Positions 60,432 through 64,000 of a DNA stretch of 64,000 nucleotides are shown here, one piece after another. The stretch comes from Micavibrio aeruginosavorus_D (GTDB lineage: Bacteria > Pseudomonadota > Alphaproteobacteria > Micavibrionales > Micavibrionaceae), in assembly GCF_051245535.1 (NCBI RefSeq), contig NZ_CP195303.1, positions 186,001-250,000 on the forward strand. The letters run 5' to 3'. Position 1 is the first letter of the stretch; the number at the start of each line of letters is the position of its first letter. A program made the position numbers and the translations under genes. Below the pieces are notes generated by a model. That model ran no database searches and was not told the DNA's origin. It saw only the letters and a list, made by a program, of their open reading frames with translations.

Positions 60432-61401
60432 ATTCCGGCGTGCGGTTCCGCGGATGCGCCGCGGAATGAATGCGGATCAGTTCTTCGGCATTCACTTCGG
60501 TATAACGCTGCGTGGTGGACAGGGACGCGTGACCCAGCAATTCCTGAATTTCCCGCAAATTGGCCCCGTTTTCCAGCAAATGCGTGGCGAAGGAGTGTCG
60601 CAGGGCGTGCGGCGTTGCCGTTTCGGGCAGGCCGAGGGCCAGGCGGATATCGCGCATGGCTTTCTGGGCAACACCCTGATGCAAGCGTTTGCCGCGTTCC
60701 CCGATGAATAACGGGCGGTCACTGGTTTCCGCGAATGGGCAATCGGTGCGGTATTGCGTGATCATCCGTTCAACGATGGCCAGAACAGGAACCTGTCGTT
60801 CCTTGTTTCCTTTACCACGCACGCGGATAAAGCCATCGCGGGGCAGGCCGTTGATGTTGAGCGACAAGGCCTCATCAATACGAAGGCCGCATCCATACAG
60901 CAGCGTAAACAAAGCGCGGTTGCGCGACCCGACCCATCCATCATTGGTCGCGGCGGATAAGGCTTCGGCATTATCCAAAACGCTTTGCGCCTGACGCTGA
61001 CTCAGCGGGCGGGGCAGTTTGTGGGGCAGTTTGGGTGTGCGCACTGTTTTAATCGCACCGTTATGCATGATGCCGCTGCGGTCCAGCCAACTGATCAGAT
61101 TTTTAACGCCGGATAATCCGCGTGCCCGCGTGGCGGCGGACGCACCATCAATGGCGCGGCGGGACATCCAGGCGCGGAATTCGCGGATGGTGGCATCGGA
61201 GAGATCGTTCAGCGACGGTGGGCGACCCAGATGACCGCACAAAAATGTGACAAACCCGCCCACATCACCGCAATACGCCCGCACCGTGTGTTTGGACAGG
61301 TTTTTTGCCCGCAACCAATCCACCCAACGCCCCAACGCATCGGCCAGATCCGGGGCGCATTGTTCGCGTTGCAGGTGGGTTAAAGTGGGAGGCTCAGCCA
61401 T
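60430..61401 (-). CDS. xerC: Tyrosine recombinase XerC
   Basis: 323 residues. With XerD it resolves chromosome dimers at dif. SAM-like N-terminal domain at about 15-105 (LRAKNLSKHTVRAYCGDVGG). Catalytic set: Arg in LYGCGLRIDEALSL, HALRHSFATHLLENGA (HxxR), LLGHASLSTTQRYTEV (His and nucleophilic Tyr). The start overlaps the DUF484 gene by 22 bases, which is its usual partner. Confidence 0.92.
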   Translation of the reverse strand: MAEPPTLTHLQREQCAPDLADALGRWVDWLRAKNLSKHTVRAYCGDVGGFVTFLCGHLGRPPSLNDLSDATIREFRAWMSRRAIDGASAATRARGLSGVKNLISWLDRSGIMHNGAIKTVRTPKLPHKLPRPLSQRQAQSVLDNAEALSAATNDGWVGSRNRALFTLLYGCGLRIDEALSLNINGLPRDGFIRVRGKGNKERQVPVLAIVERMITQYRTDCPFAETSDRPLFIGERGKRLHQGVAQKAMRDIRLALGLPETATPHALRHSFATHLLENGANLREIQELLGHASLSTTQRYTEVNAEELIRIHSAAHPRNRTPE

Positions 61402-62093
61402 GTGCGGAAACAGCGTTCAATCACGCCGCCCAAAAACCCGATCTGGTCCGTGCCCTGACCGGGTTGGAAATGGTTGGGATCGCGGCTGCCAAAGGCGACA
61501 ATGGCCGGGGGCGCGTGGCGGGAAATATCCAGCCGCATCAGCATCTGCGATTTAACCAGACCAGCGCCGCCGCCATAAATTTCATCCAGACCGGAAATGT
61601 TGGATTCCAAAACGGCGTGTTGCCCCTTGGTCAGCAAATGGATCGTGCCGCTGGGCACAACACGCACACCGGTCAGGTCGATATGCGGAATAACATCGGA
61701 ATCGATTTCAACAATCAACGACACAATGTCGACATCCAGAAGCGTTGCGCAATCCATCGTGATGGTGCGGACGAAATCGTCAAAGCTGGTGGCTTCCAGC
61801 AGCATCAGGACGGCATTGTGGATGCGAGCCTGATTATTCATGTTGGCGCGGCTGTTTTCAACGATCTCGCGCGTGGCCTCGATCACTTCGTCCTTATCTT
61901 CGCGCAGGCGCTTGATCATAAAGGATTGGAAGTCCGTAACCTTGCGGTCGTTATCCTTGCGTGTCGGCGGGAACAGCAGGTCGCACGCATCCGGGTTTTT
62001 ATCCAGAAAATCGGGGTTCTTGCGCAACCACGCAATAATGTCGTCGGCGTCAAATGAAGGAGGCACGGATTTTTCGGTCATGGCGTTCGACAT
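61380..62093 (-). CDS. DUF484 family protein
   Basis: About 237 residues. DDIIAWLRKNPDFLDKNPDA is the family's N-terminal signature, then a coiled linker and a GAF-like domain (about 95-235). Genes of this family often precede xerC; the biochemical role is unknown. ATG 62093 or 62081 could both start it; neither has a strong ribosome-binding site. Confidence 0.85.
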   Translation of the reverse strand: MSNAMTEKSVPPSFDADDIIAWLRKNPDFLDKNPDACDLLFPPTRKDNDRKVTDFQSFMIKRLREDKDEVIEATREIVENSRANMNNQARIHNAVLMLLEATSFDDFVRTITMDCATLLDVDIVSLIVEIDSDVIPHIDLTGVRVVPSGTIHLLTKGQHAVLESNISGLDEIYGGGAGLVKSQMLMRLDISRHAPPAIVAFGSRDPNHFQPGQGTDQIGFLGGVIERCFRTWLSLPL

Positions 62094-62131
62094 TGTTGGG
62101 GGCGGCTTTCGGATAGGAAGGACAGAAAAGG

Positions 62132-62170
62132 AAACAGGCACACTGTGATTTTTTCAGTGTGCCTGTTTTT
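62132..62170. terminator. Long-stem terminator
   Basis: AAACAGGCACACTG / CAGTGTGCCTGTTT, a 14-bp perfect stem (62132-62145 with 62155-62168), with a T-run on the plus strand and CCTTTTC on the minus strand. It ends the minus-strand small gene stopping at 62202. Confidence 0.85.
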
Positions 62171-62201
62171 CAGAATTGTTTCAATCGTAATGCGCGGTGT
62201 T

Positions 62202-62516
62202 TTACCAGCTTGGGCCATCCATATCATTGTCTTTGTTCAGGCCCAGCTTGTCGCGCGTGACGCGAATGGCCGCAATATAAGCGTTTTTCAACGGCAGGCT
62301 CGCGGGTGTGTTGTCGATCATTGTACCGTCCGGCGTGATGACGTGTTTGAACGCATCGGTGATACCAATATCAGGGACGTGAATAGGGTCGGCTGTAAAC
62401 GTCCATCCGTCTTTTTCCATCTCTTCGCGCACGGCTTTTTCCGGCCATGACACGGCATAATCCTGTTTCGTGTTAAATACGGATGCCAGTTTCTTAAAAA
62501 AATTACCGAGTCCCAA
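62202..62516 (-). CDS. Small unknown protein, paralogue of its neighbour
   Basis: 104 residues from TTG 62516, which has GGGGAG six bases upstream; no ATG fits. WPEKAVREEMEKDGWTFTAD then FKHVITPDGTMIDN and IAAIRVTRDKLGL share a pattern (WP..V...M.K.GWTF ... TP.G ... R.EL) with the protein at 62663-62998. No signal peptide or known domain. Each copy has its own terminator. Confidence 0.6.
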   Translation of the reverse strand: MGLGNFFKKLASVFNTKQDYAVSWPEKAVREEMEKDGWTFTADPIHVPDIGITDAFKHVITPDGTMIDNTPASLPLKNAYIAAIRVTRDKLGLNKDNDMDGPSW

Positions 62517-62613
62517 TTTGATCTCCCCTGTTCTCAGGTGTTTGGTTGAGTCCGTTTCGATCGAACGCCGTAATTGTATGAATAAATTGAGAGTCTGACC
62601 AGAGGCCAAAAAT

Positions 62614-62637
62614 AAAGCCACCGTTTCCGGTGGCTTT
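62614..62637 (-). terminator. Terminator between the small paralogues
   Basis: AAAGCCACCG-TTTC-CGGTGGCTTT, 10-bp stem; the minus-strand tail reads ATTTTTGG. Confidence 0.85.
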
Positions 62638-62662
62638 AAATCCATAATCTTTTCTTTTTATC

Positions 62663-62998
62663 TTATACGTTCGGTGTTGGCTTGTTTTTTGCCAATTCGC
62701 GCCGCGTTGCAGCAATTGTTTCGTAATAGCGAGCGCGGTCTGATTCTACAGCGTCCGGTCCGGCCAAGTTTCGGCCTTCCGGGGTGAGTACGTATTTGTG
62801 GACCGATCCGCCGCCAATGGTTGGGAGGCCAGGCATTGCGAAGCACTCAAACGTCCAGCCTTGTTTTTGCATGGCCTGAACAACATCAACGTCCGGCCAT
62901 TGAATGCCACCAGCATGGTGCGTAAAGCCGCTGGCCCAGCTGTCCAGCCCTTTGTCCAATGTCGCTACAAAGCGGTCCCATATTTTCTTGAGCTGCAT
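62663..62998 (-). CDS. Small unknown protein, paralogue of its neighbour
   Basis: 111 residues. WPDVDVVQAMQKQGWTFECF, SVHKYVLTPEGRNLAGPDAV and YYETIAATRRELAKN follow the plan of the downstream paralogue. The N-terminal 30 residues differ. Function not recognised; cytosolic by the lack of a signal sequence. Confidence 0.6.
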   Translation of the reverse strand: MQLKKIWDRFVATLDKGLDSWASGFTHHAGGIQWPDVDVVQAMQKQGWTFECFAMPGLPTIGGGSVHKYVLTPEGRNLAGPDAVESDRARYYETIAATRRELAKNKPTPNV

Positions 62999-63062
62999 GT
63001 GTCCCTCTAATCCTTTGAAATAAATGGATGAACGGTTTTACGGCAGGTGGAGCGAAAATGTC

Positions 63063-63088
63063 AAAGGCCGCATGAAAATGCGGCCTTT
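63063..63088 (-). terminator. Terminator after the aldolase gene
   Basis: AAAGGCCGCAT-GAAA-ATGCGGCCTTT, an 11-bp perfect stem with GAAA loop but only a short T-run. Confidence 0.75.
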
Positions 63089-63118
63089 ATCAATGGGTTA
63101 TCTTTTGTCTGGCGGGGG

Positions 63119-63775
63119 TTAGAGAATGCTCTGACCCGTCTTTTTCCAGTCATCCACGAACGCGGCCAACCCCTTGTCGGTCAGCGGGTGGTTATAAAGT
63201 TTCTTGATCACATCCGCCGGGCAGGTGGCAACATGCGCGCCGATTTTTGCGGCTTCGACAATGTGCATCGGATGACGCACGGATGCGACCAGCACTTCCG
63301 TTTCAAATTGCGGATAGTTGTCATAGATGGAAACGATGTCGGCAATCAATTGCATGCCATCATGCGCAATATCATCCAATCGTCCAACGAACGGAGAAAT
63401 AAACGTTGCGCCAGCCTTGGCCGCCAGCAACGCCTGCGCCGCAGAGAAGCAGAGCGTGACGTTCGTCATGACGCCCTTGTCCGACAATTCTTTGCACACT
63501 TTCAAACCGGCGGGGGTCAGCGGAACCTTCACGGCGATGTTCTTGGCAATCTTGGACAGCTTGTCGGCTTCCTTGCGCATCGTGTCGTAATCGGTCGCGG
63601 CCACTTCGGCGCTGACCGGGCCGTCGACGACGCCGCAGATCTCTTCGATCAGCGGAATGAATTGCTTGCCCGATTTGGCGATCAATGTCGGGTTGGTGGT
63701 CACGCCATCCAGCAGGCCGGTCGAGGCCAAATCGCGGATTTCGTTGATATCGGCAGTATCGACAAAGAATTTCAT
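63119..63775 (-). CDS. Transaldolase / fructose-6-phosphate aldolase family
   Basis: 218 residues, the compact TalC/FSA subfamily. KFFVDTADINEIRDLASTGL then GVTTNPTLIAKSGK start the barrel; the Schiff-base Lys is in NIAVKVPLTPAGL, followed by GVMTNVTLCFSAAQALLAAKA and ISPFVGRLDD. It transfers dihydroxyacetone in the non-oxidative pentose phosphate pathway or cleaves fructose-6-phosphate; the two activities cannot be told apart from sequence. ATG 63775 begins the conserved MKFFVDT. Divergent from priA, 54 bases away. Confidence 0.9.
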   Translation of the reverse strand: MKFFVDTADINEIRDLASTGLLDGVTTNPTLIAKSGKQFIPLIEEICGVVDGPVSAEVAATDYDTMRKEADKLSKIAKNIAVKVPLTPAGLKVCKELSDKGVMTNVTLCFSAAQALLAAKAGATFISPFVGRLDDIAHDGMQLIADIVSIYDNYPQFETEVLVASVRHPMHIVEAAKIGAHVATCPADVIKKLYNHPLTDKGLAAFVDDWKKTGQSIL

Positions 63776-63829
63776 AATGCGGCGGCTCCGGCTTTGGCGG
63801 TTTATCAATCTTGTGCTAGGTCTTAGCAG

Positions 63830-64000
63830 ATGCAGACCCTGTTTGAAAGTATGGAAGAAAAGGCCCCCACTGGGGATAAGCCGGTGCCCGAAACGGCGCG
63901 CCGGGTTCTTGTGCTGGTCCCCTATCCGGTGGACCGGGCCTATACCTACGCCGTGCCGGACGGGATGGATATATCGCCGGGCGATTACGTGACCGTGCCG
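63830..64000 (+). CDS. priA: Primosomal protein N' (PriA), 5' part only
   Basis: 57 codons before the window ends. After a 27-residue leader the sequence RRVLVLVPYPVDRAYTYAVP then GMDISPGDYVTVP matches the N-terminal 3'-DNA-binding domain of PriA, the replication-restart helicase. A priA next to a TalC-type aldolase gene and near xerC is a known alphaproteobacterial layout. The helicase domain lies outside. Confidence 0.8.
   Translation, partial: MQTLFESMEEKAPTGDKPVPETARRVLVLVPYPVDRAYTYAVPDGMDISPGDYVTVP

Overview
The window reads as a contiguous piece of an alphaproteobacterial chromosome. Support comes from gene order as much as from the proteins: infA-maf-rng beside murA and a UPF0262 gene; erpA, dgt, SPOR, nagZ, scpA, scpB, tatABC in a row; mdh, sucC, sucD, sucA, sucB, lpdA in that order; a CpdR-type receiver; DUF2336, DUF484 and IalB-like proteins. 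No phage structural genes, rRNA operon, insertion sequence or CRISPR array is visible. A Micavibrio-like predatory lineage would fit the style of the genes and the unusual murein hydrolases, but that is inference and no taxonomic marker here proves it.

Layout. 1-2.6 kb: an orphan pair of Tad-pilus-flavoured exported proteins, tRNA-Val and CpdR. 2.7-14.7 kb: carbon metabolism and envelope genes (glucokinase, a GT4 glycosyltransferase, an exported repeat protein, RluD, leucine-type dehydrogenase, a YjbH-like outer-membrane protein, glpD, glpK). 14.7-20 kb: tRNA-Phe, a housekeeping block on the minus strand (rng, maf, infA, UPF0262, murA, dcd and a 55-codon gene), tRNA-Thr. 20-22.3 kb: a compact arsenic operon arsR-arsI-arsC-acr3 with a readable promoter and operator. 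22.4-28 kb: exported proteins, a K+/H+ antiporter, exonuclease III, an AT-rich GIY-YIG gene and erpA. 28-36 kb: dgt, SPOR, nagZ, scpA, scpB, tatA, tatB, tatC, zapE. 36-60.4 kb: a TCA-cycle cluster from mdh to lpdA that is repeatedly interrupted. 60.4-64 kb: xerC, DUF484, two small paralogues, a transaldolase-like aldolase and the start of priA.

The most unusual part is 38.7-44.3 kb, between mdh and sucC. A helix-turn-helix protein faces three minus-strand genes: an SLT-type lytic transglycosylase, a phage-lambda-endolysin-like muramidase, and a 719-residue coiled-coil protein. None has a recognisable signal peptide. The two enzymes carry similar Pro/Gln-rich C-terminal tails. This looks like a peptidoglycan-attack or peptidoglycan-remodelling cassette exported by an unidentified route, and it is the best candidate here for an undescribed system.

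The other insertions in the TCA cluster are a secreted DUF2059 protein between sucC and sucD, a tandem pair of unknown paralogues between sucD and sucA, and a Cys/His protein plus a guanidinium-type SMR exporter between sucA and sucB. A deaminase-like protein, a nucleotidyltransferase, an RNase D-like enzyme and a CYTH protein lie between sucB and lpdA. Many operons are tightly packed with 1-4 base overlaps, and rho-independent terminators separate most transcription units.
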